Of a DNA stretch of 23,651 bases, positions 17,201 to 23,603 are shown one piece after another (within the stretch, counting starts at the first letter, position 1; each line of letters begins with the position of its first letter). The DNA comes from an uncultured Christensenellaceae bacterium (GTDB lineage: Bacteria > Bacillota > Clostridia > Christensenellales > CAG-314), in assembly GCA_910586905.1 (NCBI GenBank), contig CAJUIV010000020.1:1-23651 (forward strand), given 5' to 3'. Position numbers and translations under genes: made by a program. The notes under the pieces were generated by a model. It was not told the origin of the DNA. It was given only the letters and a program-made list of their open reading frames with translations, and did not search any database.

Positions 17201-17653
17201 GACAAGTTTTTTGACGAGTTCGGCAGTATTGTAACCGACGCCTTTTTTTATCGAAAAACAATCATCGAAGAACCTTGAACGCAACGGCATAAACTGCAAA
17301 AGCGCGTCCACGCAGACTACTGCGCAGTCGGCGCCGTGTAAAATATCGCTTAAAGCGCGGTTTCGCGAAAAAGTTACGTTTTTGGAAACGTTACGTTTAT
17401 ACAGTAAAACGTCCTCTTTCGAAGGCACGTATACGACCTTTCCGCTGCATATTGACGATAACGTTCTGTAAACGCGCTGCGCTTCCACGTAGTCGGAACA
17501 TACGTACAAAGCAAAATCACGCGAGCCCGATACTATAAAAGGTTTTTCGTTAGGCTGCGCGCCGAAAACCGCGATAAACTTGTTATCGCGGGCAGCCGCA
17601 AGCAATTCTTTATACGTTTTGTTGTTATTAACTCTATCTAAAAAGTAGTACAT
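14249..17653 (-). CDS. mfd: Transcription-repair coupling factor Mfd
   Basis: Mfd is an ATP-driven translocase that removes RNA polymerase stalled at DNA lesions and recruits UvrA. The protein has 1134 residues from the ATG at 17653, normal for Mfd. Seen in order: a UvrB-like N-terminal region with RGDILDVS, then the CarD-like polymerase-interaction domain starting at DYVVHDVHGIGLCEG. The RecG-like motor follows with Walker A GDVGFGKTE (about residues 622-630), DEEQRFG, LTMSATPIPRTL and QLRGRVGRS, then the TRCF C-terminal domain. A TTG at 17692 would add 13 residues. I prefer the ATG because the TTG leaves only about 12 bases of leader after the predicted start of transcription. Neither start has a strong ribosome site. 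Confidence 0.97.
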   Translation of the reverse strand: MYYFLDRVNNNKTYKELLAAARDNKFIAVFGAQPNEKPFIVSGSRDFALYVCSDYVEAQRVYRTLSSICSGKVVYVPSKEDVLLYKRNVSKNVTFSRNRALSDILHGADCAVVCVDALLQFMPLRSRFFDDCFSIKKGVGYNTAELVKKLVGCGFVRVDSISAEGEFVMRGDILDVSMPFEKRFRVDFFDDEAETIKTVNADGTAAEEILQADIYPLYETVGYPSSKLQGIQKYIRRLKLSQNAQTRLNEIVADLSLYGGSSVDSSWLIPFTRNSVLLDYLPADSVIFWDEPKQLKQRVLFLYNEHAQRVENLSKVGETLPMHFNAFVEQSSVFQSDFPQIALQTLPYQTDIFVPQVIYNLKTSAVPNYAMSEENLATDIKNWLRSGYETVILAGVDGVKITAEKLSGCGVYVAESERLKTNQADALILPIGVERGFVSHTNKLAVIGTRDLGRGVSRQSIHKSKKQAFLSVEKGDYVVHDVHGIGLCEGVQKITSSGGEVKDYIVVLYKNGDKLYVPADSTDMLSRYSGGENPTLSKLGGEDFAKVKNKVKAGIKEMSINLLKLYADREKSRGFKYCIDEYLNDEFQQYFPYKATDDQIRCHNEIVKDLTSNRIMDRVLVGDVGFGKTEVAMRAAFDVVSNGYQVAVLAPTTILAEQHFTTFKERMAHFDIKVACLNRFRSAEEQTAILKNLAGGEIDIIVGTHRLLSKDVVFNKLGLLVLDEEQRFGVEHKEKIKALKTNVDVLTMSATPIPRTLHMALSGIRDISTITTPPVERMAVETFVVEENEAMIADVITRELARGGQVFCVYNRVQSIDGFARNLSGLVPNAKIAVAHGQMSEIALEDTVQFFAQGKFDILVCTTIIENGIDIPNVNTLIVIDADKLGLSQLYQLRGRVGRSNRLAYAYFTYRKDKILSEVAYKRLSSITEYSELGSGFKIAMKDLEIRGAGNILGREQHGHMMKVGYDMYAKLLKETVSELKGEKSEQSVSTDISIDIEAYSPDSYIPTQADRINFYQQLASAKTAEEMAAVKKQVEDIYGVPPRQVENLFAVAELKLLANKAGVSVVSVKAGKGELIFANRDKMMNKKVFDALSDEGDRARVMSERYGVEFASPDYLQKSRLLSSIKEFLRKIQ

Positions 17654-17710
17654 ACTTTCAGTTTGCGCCAATCTCGAAAATTGATTTTTCAAAATTTTAA
17701 CGCCGTGTTT

Positions 17711-17739
17711 ATTTTAACATAACAGATGTAAATTGACAA
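17711..17739 (-). promoter_or_regulatory. Extended -10 promoter of mfd
   Basis: Minus strand TTGTCA (17739-17734), 17 bases, then TAAAAT (17716-17711), with TG one base before the -10 hexamer. The predicted start near 17704 lies about 50 bases before the ATG at 17653. Confidence 0.7.
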
Positions 17740-17884
17740 GCGTTCGTTTAATACGTTCTTGCCGTCAAATAACCTTTACAGATGCGCCGTATAACGTTAA
17801 CTGTGTTGATTTATATTTTTTCTAAATCGTCAAAACGGCAAACTTGAATTAAATAAAAAAGTTTCAAACGATACGCTCTTGCGA

Positions 17885-17890
17885 TATAAT
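17885..17890 (+). promoter_or_regulatory. -10 element of the structured RNA
   Basis: A perfect TATAAT. Its expected start point near 17897-17898 coincides with the 5' strand of the closing stem of the RNA. The -35 region (TTTCAA at 17862-17867, 17-base spacer) is weak, so the promoter may need an activator or rely on the -10. Confidence 0.55.
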
Positions 17891-17897
17891 TTGCATA

Positions 17898-18090
17898 TTT
17901 GACAGTACGGAATAGAACGCCGCCCGCGCACTTTCCTCGCCTTCGATACGCGATAGTATTGGCGGACGGATGCGTACGTAATGCAAGGAAAAACGTACGA
18001 AACCGTAAGAGCGGCTACTATGATAAAGGTAAGGTAGTAAACTTAATAATAACGGCTGCTCCTTGCAGGTTCGAATCCCGCGCGGTCAGA
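17898..18090 (+). ncRNA. Structured non-coding RNA with tRNA-like T-arm (candidate raiA-type or novel RNA)
   Basis: About 193 bases between mfd and pth have no credible open frame but rich base pairing. The ends pair (17898-17903 with 18085-18090, six bp with one G-U), right where transcription should begin. The 3' part has a textbook T-loop, GTTCGAATC (18069-18077), on a stem with one A/C mismatch. Other helices: CCGCC/GGCGG (17920-17924 with 17961-17965); GATAC/GTATT; CGTACGT/ACGTACG (17973-17979 with 17993-17999); and an 8-bp GAGCGGCT/GGCTGCTC helix with two G-U pairs (18009-18016 with 18054-18061). There is no CCA, tag reading frame or anticodon arm, so it is not an ordinary tRNA or tmRNA. 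The Clostridia raiA-motif RNA has about this size and complexity and is the known family I would test first. Confidence 0.65.
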
Positions 18091-18093
18091 CGT

Positions 18094-18122
18094 TTTACAT
18101 AATCGAAAAGTTGTGATAAAAT
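18094..18122 (+). promoter_or_regulatory. Extended -10 promoter of pth
   Basis: TTTACA (18094-18099), 17 bases, then TAAAAT (18117-18122), with TG one base before the -10. It begins four bases after the RNA's closing stem, so pth has its own promoter distinct from that of the RNA. Confidence 0.7.
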
Positions 18123-18152
18123 ATCCGTATTATCGAATTAGGAAAATATATT

Positions 18153-18716
18153 ATGTATTTAGTGATAGGACTGGGAAACCCCGAAAAAAAATATTTTAAC
18201 ACCTTTCACAATTTGGGATTTATCTGCGTAGACCGCCTTGCAGACAAGTTAGGCGTTGCGTTTGACAAATGCGAATGTAAGTCGGTTACCGCTCATGCGC
18301 GGATAAACGGCGAAAAAGTTATTATTGCTAAACCGGTAACGTATATGAATCTTTCAGGCGAAGCCGCAGTAGAACTCACGCATAAATATAAAATCGAAAA
18401 AGGAAAGCTTATAGTCGTTTACGACGACGTAGATATACCTTTGGGAAGTCTGCGTATACGCAAAGAAGGCTCTGCAGGCACGCACAACGGAATGCGAAAT
18501 ATAATACAGCTACTCGGAACAAGCGATTTTCCGCGAGTCAGAGTAGGCATAGGAAAAGAAACTCCTATGCGGCTGGTTGATTACGTTTTGTCGCAGATAA
18601 CCGATTGCGACCGAGAAGCGTTAGAACCCGCGTTCGATTCCGCCGCCGAAACGCTTTACGAATTTATCTGCGGCGCAGAACCAGACCGTATAATGCAAAA
18701 ACACAATATAAAATAA
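18153..18716 (+). CDS. pth: Peptidyl-tRNA hydrolase
   Basis: This 187-residue cytoplasmic enzyme releases peptides from peptidyl-tRNA that has dropped off ribosomes. Seen directly: GLGNP with Asn9, the catalytic His19 in FHNLGF, KPVTYMNLSG, the Asp of VVYDDVD near residue 92, and HNGMRN near 112. All key residues are present and the length is typical. AGGA lies about nine bases before the ATG. In many Bacillota pth precedes mfd in the same direction. Here it points away from mfd, with the structured RNA between them. A strong terminator follows. Confidence 0.96.
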   Translation: MYLVIGLGNPEKKYFNTFHNLGFICVDRLADKLGVAFDKCECKSVTAHARINGEKVIIAKPVTYMNLSGEAAVELTHKYKIEKGKLIVVYDDVDIPLGSLRIRKEGSAGTHNGMRNIIQLLGTSDFPRVRVGIGKETPMRLVDYVLSQITDCDREALEPAFDSAAETLYEFICGAEPDRIMQKHNIK

Positions 18717-18756
18717 TCTGTTTTTGACGGTAAACGATACAATAGATATAAATGTA

Positions 18757-18782
18757 AAAACTCACGAAGTTTCGTGAGTTTT
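18757..18782. terminator. Bidirectional terminator between pth and fprA
   Basis: AAAACTCACGAA (18757-18768) is complementary to TTCGTGAGTTTT (18771-18782), with T-rich flanks on both strands. It ends transcripts of pth (+) and fprA (-), which converge here. Confidence 0.92.
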
Positions 18783-18800
18783 GTATTGTTTTTTTTATTT

Positions 18801-19955
18801 TTACTTTAACAACTCTCCGGCAAGCCGTTTTATAGCCAGTTTATTTTCGTCGGTCATAGAAGACGTAATCGTAACGGTTGTGTCAAGCCAAGTGATATTT
18901 TTGCTCTTTTCGAACTTAGCCTTAATAACTTTTGCCGCCATGGGCGCCCAGCTGCCGTTTTCGATAATACCTATCGTACGGTTTTGATAATTACGTTCAG
19001 TCAGGTGGTCGATAAACTCGCGCATAAAGGGGAAAATCTCCGCATTATACGTGGTTGTTGCCAACACCAACTTGCCGTACTTAAAAGCGTCTTCCACCGC
19101 TTCCGCCATATCGTCGCGCGCAAGGTCGGTTATTACAACCTTGGGGCAACCGAGAGACTTCAATTCGTCCGCAAGCAGCAAGGCGGCGGCTTTGGTATGT
19201 CCGTAAACTGATGTATACGCAATAAATACGCCGTCGCATTCTACCCCGTAACTCGACCACGTATTATACAAATTTAAATAATAACCCAAATTTTCAGTTA
19301 ATACCGGTCCGTGCAGGGGGCAAATCTTTTCGATATCGAGTGTTGCGGCTTTTTTAAGCAGAGCCTGAACCTGAGCCCCGTACTTGCCCACAATGCCGAA
19401 GTAGTATCTGCGCGCTTCGCAAGCCCAGTCTTCGTCGGTATCCAACGCCCCAAACTTGCCGAAACCGTCGGCGGAGAACAATGTCTTATCCGCCGAATCG
19501 TACGTTACCATAACTTCAGGCCAATGCACCATCGGCGCGAAAACGAAAGTTAATTGATGCCTGACGAGCGAAAGCGTTTGACCGTTTCCCACCGTAAGCC
19601 GATTGATAGTAGGCATATCGCGATAAAAATTATCCAGCATTACGAACGTTTTTGCGTTAGCCACTACGGTTGCGGTCGGATATTCGGCAACGAACTTTTG
19701 AATATTAGCCGAATGATCGGGTTCCATATGCTGCACTATAAGATAGTCTGGCGTTTTATTACACGTTACTCTTTTTATATTGGCAAGCCATTCGTCTCCG
19801 AAACGCTCGTCAACGGTATCCATAACGGCGATTTTGTCATCGACGATAACATACGAATTGTACGCCATACCGTTGGGGACGACGTACTGCCCTTCGAACA
19901 AGTCTACGTCGCGGTCGTTTACTCCTACGTAAAAAATATCGTTTGTAATTTTCAT
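18801..19955 (-). CDS. fprA: FprA-type flavodiiron protein (A-type flavoprotein)
   Basis: This 384-residue cytoplasmic enzyme reduces O2 to water, or NO to N2O, protecting anaerobes from oxygen. The N-terminal beta-lactamase-like domain carries all the expected di-iron ligands: His76, Glu78, Asp80 and His81 in HMEPDH, His144 in MVHWPE, Asp163 in SADGFG, and His215 in PLHGP. The C-terminal flavodoxin domain begins near residue 243 with the FMN-binding loop YTSVYGHT. No rubredoxin domain is fused, so electrons must come from a separate rubredoxin or flavoprotein not seen here. GGAG lies six bases before the ATG. It is a single-gene unit with its own promoter and terminator. Confidence 0.95.
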   Translation of the reverse strand: MKITNDIFYVGVNDRDVDLFEGQYVVPNGMAYNSYVIVDDKIAVMDTVDERFGDEWLANIKRVTCNKTPDYLIVQHMEPDHSANIQKFVAEYPTATVVANAKTFVMLDNFYRDMPTINRLTVGNGQTLSLVRHQLTFVFAPMVHWPEVMVTYDSADKTLFSADGFGKFGALDTDEDWACEARRYYFGIVGKYGAQVQALLKKAATLDIEKICPLHGPVLTENLGYYLNLYNTWSSYGVECDGVFIAYTSVYGHTKAAALLLADELKSLGCPKVVITDLARDDMAEAVEDAFKYGKLVLATTTYNAEIFPFMREFIDHLTERNYQNRTIGIIENGSWAPMAAKVIKAKFEKSKNITWLDTTVTITSSMTDENKLAIKRLAGELLK

Positions 19956-19990
19956 AATACTCTCCGTTTGTTTCGAATTTTAACGTAAAA

Positions 19991-20019
19991 ATTATATATT
20001 AAATAAAAATATTTGTCTA
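19991..20019 (-). promoter_or_regulatory. Sigma-A promoter of fprA
   Basis: Minus strand TAGACA (20019-20014), 17 bases, then a perfect TATAAT (19996-19991). The start lies about 30 bases before the ATG at 19955. Confidence 0.75.
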
Positions 20020-20110
20020 TTGTTTGTTAATCGGGACATCAAATAATTAGGAGGCACCGACAAAAACTTTTACGTTTAAATATAACGATTTTAACTTTAA
20101 GAAAAACGGG

Positions 20111-20186
20111 ATCTCGCATCAGTATGCCGCCGATCGTTTTTAACGCATAGAGCGTCATAAGACAAACGATCGATTATATGCGTGAT
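20111..20186. repeat. Extended inverted repeat
   Basis: The inner arms CGATCGTTT (20131-20139) and AAACGATCG (20164-20172) are perfect complements. The outer arms ATCTCGCAT (20111-20119) and ATGCGTGAT (20178-20186) pair except for one position. The whole folds into a long imperfect hairpin with no T tract, so it is not a standard terminator. Confidence 0.6.
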
Positions 20187-20245
20187 TCGATGTAATAAAA
20201 TACCAAAAATCCTGTTAAACTTGGTCGGTTGCTTTATCGAAAACA

Positions 20246-20273
20246 AATCGCCGCTTTAAAAATATCGGCGATT
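20246..20273 (-). terminator. Possible terminator of the XRE regulator gene
   Basis: AATCGCCG and CGGCGATT form an 8-bp stem with a 12-base loop. On the minus strand it is followed by TTGTTTTC. It lies about 50 bases after the regulator's stop. Confidence 0.5.
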
Positions 20274-20321
20274 AAAAATGCTATTCGTTTTTATAACAGA
20301 ACTGATTATTAAAATATAAAT

Positions 20322-20531
20322 TCAATTTTTCAATCCAAGCAGCACTCCTACGGGAACGTCGAAAAATTCGGCTATATCGACTAAAGCGTCCAAGTCCGGT
20401 TCGCGCTGTCCGCTTTCCCAAAAACTTATCGTTTGATTACAGTAGCCCAATTTACCGCCAAGTTCACGCTGCGTCAAACCGTACTCCAAACGAAGTTCTT
20501 TAAATATTTTTCCGAACGTATTATTTTTCAT
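20322..20531 (-). CDS. Small XRE/Cro-family helix-turn-helix regulator
   Basis: This 69-residue protein is a bare HTH_3 domain. LRLEYGLTQRELGGKLGY forms the first helices of the fold, NQTISFWESGQREPD the recognition helix and its follow-up, and LVDIAEFFDVPVGVLLG the closing helices. There is no effector domain, so it probably dimerises and represses without a sensor of its own. It is divergent from the DUF975 gene, and the shared 134-base gap holds a palindrome and a repeated half-site, its likely operator. No ribosome binding site precedes the ATG, and a TATATT about 9-14 bases upstream suggests a very short leader. Confidence 0.92.
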   Translation of the reverse strand: MKNNTFGKIFKELRLEYGLTQRELGGKLGYCNQTISFWESGQREPDLDALVDIAEFFDVPVGVLLGLKN

Positions 20532-20552
20532 AACTTAAATATAAACAAATAA

Positions 20553-20587
20553 TCCTACATTTTGTTGACTTCCTACATTTTGTAGGA
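20553..20587. repeat. Operator-like repeat: direct repeat of TCCTACATTTTGT, the second copy within a palindrome
   Basis: TCCTACATTTTGT occurs at 20553-20565 and again at 20571-20583, 18 bases apart. The second copy completes a perfect palindrome, TCCTACA-TTT-TGTAGGA (20571-20587). Two sites of this kind are typical of dimeric XRE repressor operators. Confidence 0.85.
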
Positions 20588-20593
20588 TATACT
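20565..20593 (+). promoter_or_regulatory. Repressible promoter of the DUF975 gene
   Basis: TTGACT (20565-20570), exactly 17 bases, then TATACT (20588-20593). The 17-base spacer is the palindrome itself, so a bound repressor would directly block RNA polymerase. Confidence 0.85.
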
Positions 20594-20665
20594 GATAGTA
20601 TTGCAAAGAACGTTTAAACGTAAACGCTTTAATCTTTGTAAAATATAAAAACTGAGGAAAGAAAA

Positions 20666-21364
20666 ATGACAATTAAAGACATTAAGAAAAAGTCGAAAGC
20701 CGATTTGAAAAACAATTTCGGAATATCGATTTTAACGATGATTTTGCTGTCGCTCGTCGCTTTCGGAAGCGCTGCGGTAGGATTTATTGTAGGCGCGGTA
20801 ATTGTAGCAGGCGCAGTTACGTGCTGTTACGCGGCGTTTTACGTCGATATTGCAAAGCATCAAATTAAGGGCGTAGATTCGACCTACCGCGGTTTCCGTC
20901 AATTTGCAAGAGCGCTTAAGGTAATGCTGATTTACGCGGCAGTGATTTTAGGAGCATTAATTGCCTGTGCATTATTGTCCTGGTTGATATCTTTGCCTTT
21001 CGGTTCCGACGGCGCGGACATTATGATTATAGTAGCTCCTCTTCTCGCCGTATTATTTCTGATAGCGATATTTTTCGTTTCGATAAAAGTAAAATTCGTA
21101 TTTTATATTATGAACGACGAAATAGACTTATCGGCAGCTGACTGCATAAAAAAATCGTGGCGGATAACGAAAGGCCGGTTCGGTAAAATTCTACTGTTCG
21201 AACTCAGCTTCATAGGTTGGCGGTTGCTTACTCTGTTGACTTTAGGCGCAGTCGGTCTGTACGTGATACCCTACTATAACACGTCGGTCGCGAACTTTTA
21301 TCTCTCGTTAACTCAAGAGGAAGAAACTGTCGGCGAACTGCAGCCTCGAGCGCAAAACGATTAA
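20666..21364 (+). CDS. DUF975 family integral membrane protein
   Basis: This 232-residue membrane protein has about five to six hydrophobic segments. It starts with a charged IKDIKKKSKADLKNNFG segment and ends with LYVIPYYNTSVANFYLSL, the characteristic C-terminal motif of DUF975 proteins. GAGGAAAG precedes the ATG. The promoter contains a palindromic operator, and the gene faces a small XRE regulator, suggesting control in response to a condition the sequence does not reveal. The molecular function of DUF975 is unknown. Confidence 0.88.
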   Translation: MTIKDIKKKSKADLKNNFGISILTMILLSLVAFGSAAVGFIVGAVIVAGAVTCCYAAFYVDIAKHQIKGVDSTYRGFRQFARALKVMLIYAAVILGALIACALLSWLISLPFGSDGADIMIIVAPLLAVLFLIAIFFVSIKVKFVFYIMNDEIDLSAADCIKKSWRITKGRFGKILLFELSFIGWRLLTLLTLGAVGLYVIPYYNTSVANFYLSLTQEEETVGELQPRAQND

Positions 21365-21440
21365 GGTACGGTGCAGTTTTATTATACACGTACGTTATAA
21401 AAGAGCCGTTAAAGATTTTAATATAAATTCTCACAATAAA

Positions 21441-21474
21441 AAATGCCGAACAGACTGAATTCTGTTCGGCATTT
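21441..21474. terminator. Strong terminator between the DUF975 gene and the surface lipoprotein gene
   Basis: AAATGCCGAACAGA and TCTGTTCGGCATTT form a 14-bp stem with a 6-base loop. On the minus strand a TTTTTATT tract follows, so it primarily ends the lipoprotein transcript. The + strand side lacks a good T run but may also act on the DUF975 transcript. Confidence 0.9.
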
Positions 21475-21494
21475 ACATAAGCTTATTGTTGTTT

Positions 21495-23363
21495 TCAGTT
21501 TAATACGGCTAATTCGGGCAGCCAACCGTTATTCAAAACCCAAATCGTTTCGTCGAATTTTAGTGTATCTTTGTAGAACTCTGCCGTAAGTCCCGATTTC
21601 AGCAGAACCGTAACGTTTTCGATTTCAATATTGTTCAGCGCGGAGTCGTCGAGAATATAATTATTTTGCAGCAAATACGTAGCGCAATTGAACGCTATTG
21701 CGTATTTGCCGATGCGGTTTTGTCCTTCGCCGACGTCAATACTTCCCGCAAAAAGACAATTTTCGATTTTTCCGCTCGAGCCCGAGGCGTTCCAAATTAT
21801 ACCCGCCGCGTACGCCGAGGAATTTGCGCTGTTAAGTTTGATATCGACCGAAGAATAACAGTTCAGTATATTTCCCGTCTGGTCGCCGCCTATTTCTCCG
21901 ATTCCCGCTGCAATTCCGCCGGACATACATTGCGACTGCGGATTTATATTTCTTCCGCTTGCCGTTATTGCGCCGGTTGCATAACAGTTTACGATATCTA
22001 TATTTTTCGACATAGCAGCTATACCGCCCGTCAAACAGTGAATTGCGGTCAAGTTTATATCGACGGCGGCGGACGATTGCGATACGGACACTTTATCGTA
22101 GCATACGGAGTATCCTATAAGTCCGCCCGCGGAACTTCTATATAAATTAACGCCGTTGTCCATCAACCGAAAATATGCGGAACCGTTTTTTATACTGCCG
22201 ACCGAGGATATTTCGCCGACAAGTCCGCCGACAGTCAGTCCTGACACTTCCGAAGTTTCCGACGCAAGCAATTCCACCGTTACGTTTGAACGGCAATTTG
22301 AAATTTCGAAATCTTTAATACTCAATTCGCCGCACAATCCGCCGACCTTGTAAGTACGAGACGTTGTACCGTTAACCGTAATTTTACCGCTTACTTTACA
22401 ATTTGAAATTACTTTTGCGTCGTTAATCAACAATCCGTGAACAGTTTTAGCGGAATTGGTAGTTATTTCGGCGTTTTCTACGGTTAAGTCGCGAATTACC
22501 GTATCCTGTCCGTTGGTATGGAATATACCGCCGTAAGCGTTGAAATCGTCGTTTGCGCTGTAATCTAAAACAGGCGCGATTATCTTTTTACCGTTACCTA
22601 AAAGCGTACCGGAAAATACGATAATTTCGGTAACGGGAGTTTCGGGGTAACTTATATCGTCGTTTAATTTAAACGTCGCCCTAACACCGTTCATTGCAGA
22701 CAGTTCGTCAAAGCTCTCAATCAAATACGGGTCCGATTCGGTTCCCGACCCGCCTGCAAAATCGTTGTAAACAACTTTTAAAACAAGACTTTTGCCGGCA
22801 AGATAATCCGCCGATTCTTTGTAGCGTACCAAAACCGATTTTTCGCCTTTTTCGGTATACGTATGCGTTACGTCGGCGCCGTAAGTTTTTCCTTCGTCAA
22901 AACTAACTTCCATTTCGTCAGTAACGCCGGCCAAAGTTACTTGACCGTGATATATCATAGCGGTAACGCCTTCGGGGATAAGCTCGTAACTGCTGCGCAA
23001 AGTAGTAACCTTTTTAGCAAGCGCATCGCTTGCTTTATATTCGCCGTAACCCTTCTGACGGGCGCAAACGGTATACTCCGTATTGGGCGTCAAACCGTCG
23101 AATACGTATCCGACGGAATTATCGAAATCCTTCCAATCGGTTCCGTTTATACTTATTTCGGTTTCGCTGCCGCCCTCTTCGCCGTATAAAACGTCTGAAA
23201 CACCGATTGCGTTTTCCGTAATATTTTCAAAAACGATATCAATAGGAGAATCGAGTTTCTTGTCTTTATCGCCGCCGTCGGGAATCGGTATACACGCGCA
23301 GAGCGTCAAACATACCAACACAAGCGACAACGCCGTTATTGCAAAAAAAGTTTTACGTTGCAT
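21495..23363 (-). CDS. Surface lipoprotein with a fibronectin-III-like segment and GLUG-type repeats
   Basis: This 622-residue protein is predicted to be surface anchored. A signal peptide ends in the lipobox LCAC with Cys24. Residues about 40-120 look like a fibronectin type III-like domain (LTPNTEYTVCA). GSGTESDPYLIES (about 205-217) is the usual lead-in to a right-handed beta-helix. After it come GLUG-type turns: GGLCGEL (341), GGLVGEI (379), GGLIGYS (413), then GGIAAMS and GGIAAGI. Such proteins in gut Bacillota are probable adhesins or glycan-facing surface proteins; the ligand is unknown. GGAGG lies seven bases before the ATG. It is a single-gene unit with a consensus promoter, so probably well expressed. 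Confidence 0.85.
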   Translation of the reverse strand: MQRKTFFAITALSLVLVCLTLCACIPIPDGGDKDKKLDSPIDIVFENITENAIGVSDVLYGEEGGSETEISINGTDWKDFDNSVGYVFDGLTPNTEYTVCARQKGYGEYKASDALAKKVTTLRSSYELIPEGVTAMIYHGQVTLAGVTDEMEVSFDEGKTYGADVTHTYTEKGEKSVLVRYKESADYLAGKSLVLKVVYNDFAGGSGTESDPYLIESFDELSAMNGVRATFKLNDDISYPETPVTEIIVFSGTLLGNGKKIIAPVLDYSANDDFNAYGGIFHTNGQDTVIRDLTVENAEITTNSAKTVHGLLINDAKVISNCKVSGKITVNGTTSRTYKVGGLCGELSIKDFEISNCRSNVTVELLASETSEVSGLTVGGLVGEISSVGSIKNGSAYFRLMDNGVNLYRSSAGGLIGYSVCYDKVSVSQSSAAVDINLTAIHCLTGGIAAMSKNIDIVNCYATGAITASGRNINPQSQCMSGGIAAGIGEIGGDQTGNILNCYSSVDIKLNSANSSAYAAGIIWNASGSSGKIENCLFAGSIDVGEGQNRIGKYAIAFNCATYLLQNNYILDDSALNNIEIENVTVLLKSGLTAEFYKDTLKFDETIWVLNNGWLPELAVLN

Positions 23364-23449
23364 TTTTATGCCTCCGATTTAAAGTAATAAGCTTTTTCAC
23401 TATCTTTAATCAACCTGCATATTGTCGGTATATAGTTTCATGCATTAAC

Positions 23450-23477
23450 ATTATACCAACGCCTTCCACCGTGTCAA
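23450..23477 (-). promoter_or_regulatory. Consensus promoter of the surface lipoprotein gene
   Basis: Minus strand perfect TTGACA (23477-23472), a 16-base spacer, then perfect TATAAT (23455-23450), with TG one base before the -10. It is the strongest-looking promoter in the window. The leader is about 80 bases. Confidence 0.85.
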
Positions 23478-23603
23478 TACAAACGACAAAGTATACCGAT
23501 TGACGTTTTCGATTTAAGTATACGTTTTTTATATTTCCAACCGTTTATTTATACGGAATGAGGCATCGCCGATAATATGAGGTATCCTAAACGAAAAAAA
23601 TAA

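Larger units (their letters stand above)
20020..20321. other. Non-coding spacer with two inverted repeats
   Basis: About 300 bases with no supportable gene. It contains an isolated AGGAGG-like site near 20049 with no start codon in range, and two inverted repeats listed separately. It may be relic or regulatory sequence. Confidence 0.5.

Noticed and set aside
17925..17945. GAGGAAAGTGCG on the minus strand, resembling the conserved GAGGAAAGTCC of RNase P RNA.
   Set aside because: The remaining RNase P core and its 3' conserved block are absent, and a minus-strand RNA of that length would run into the mfd promoter and gene.
17900..18090. A tmRNA or ordinary tRNA gene, suggested by the T-loop and acceptor-like ends.
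   Set aside because: Too short for tmRNA and lacking a tag reading frame. For a tRNA there is no anticodon arm at the right distance, and no CCA. The T-arm is kept as a feature of an RNA of other type.
20041..20070. AGGAGG-like site near 20049 that might start a small + strand gene.
   Set aside because: No ATG, GTG or TTG lies within reach and no frame of useful length follows.
23558..23586. Direct repeat ATGAGGCATC / ATGAGGTATC, 19 bases apart.
   Set aside because: Only two short imperfect copies in AT-rich spacer, with no nearby gene to link them to. No CRISPR-like array.
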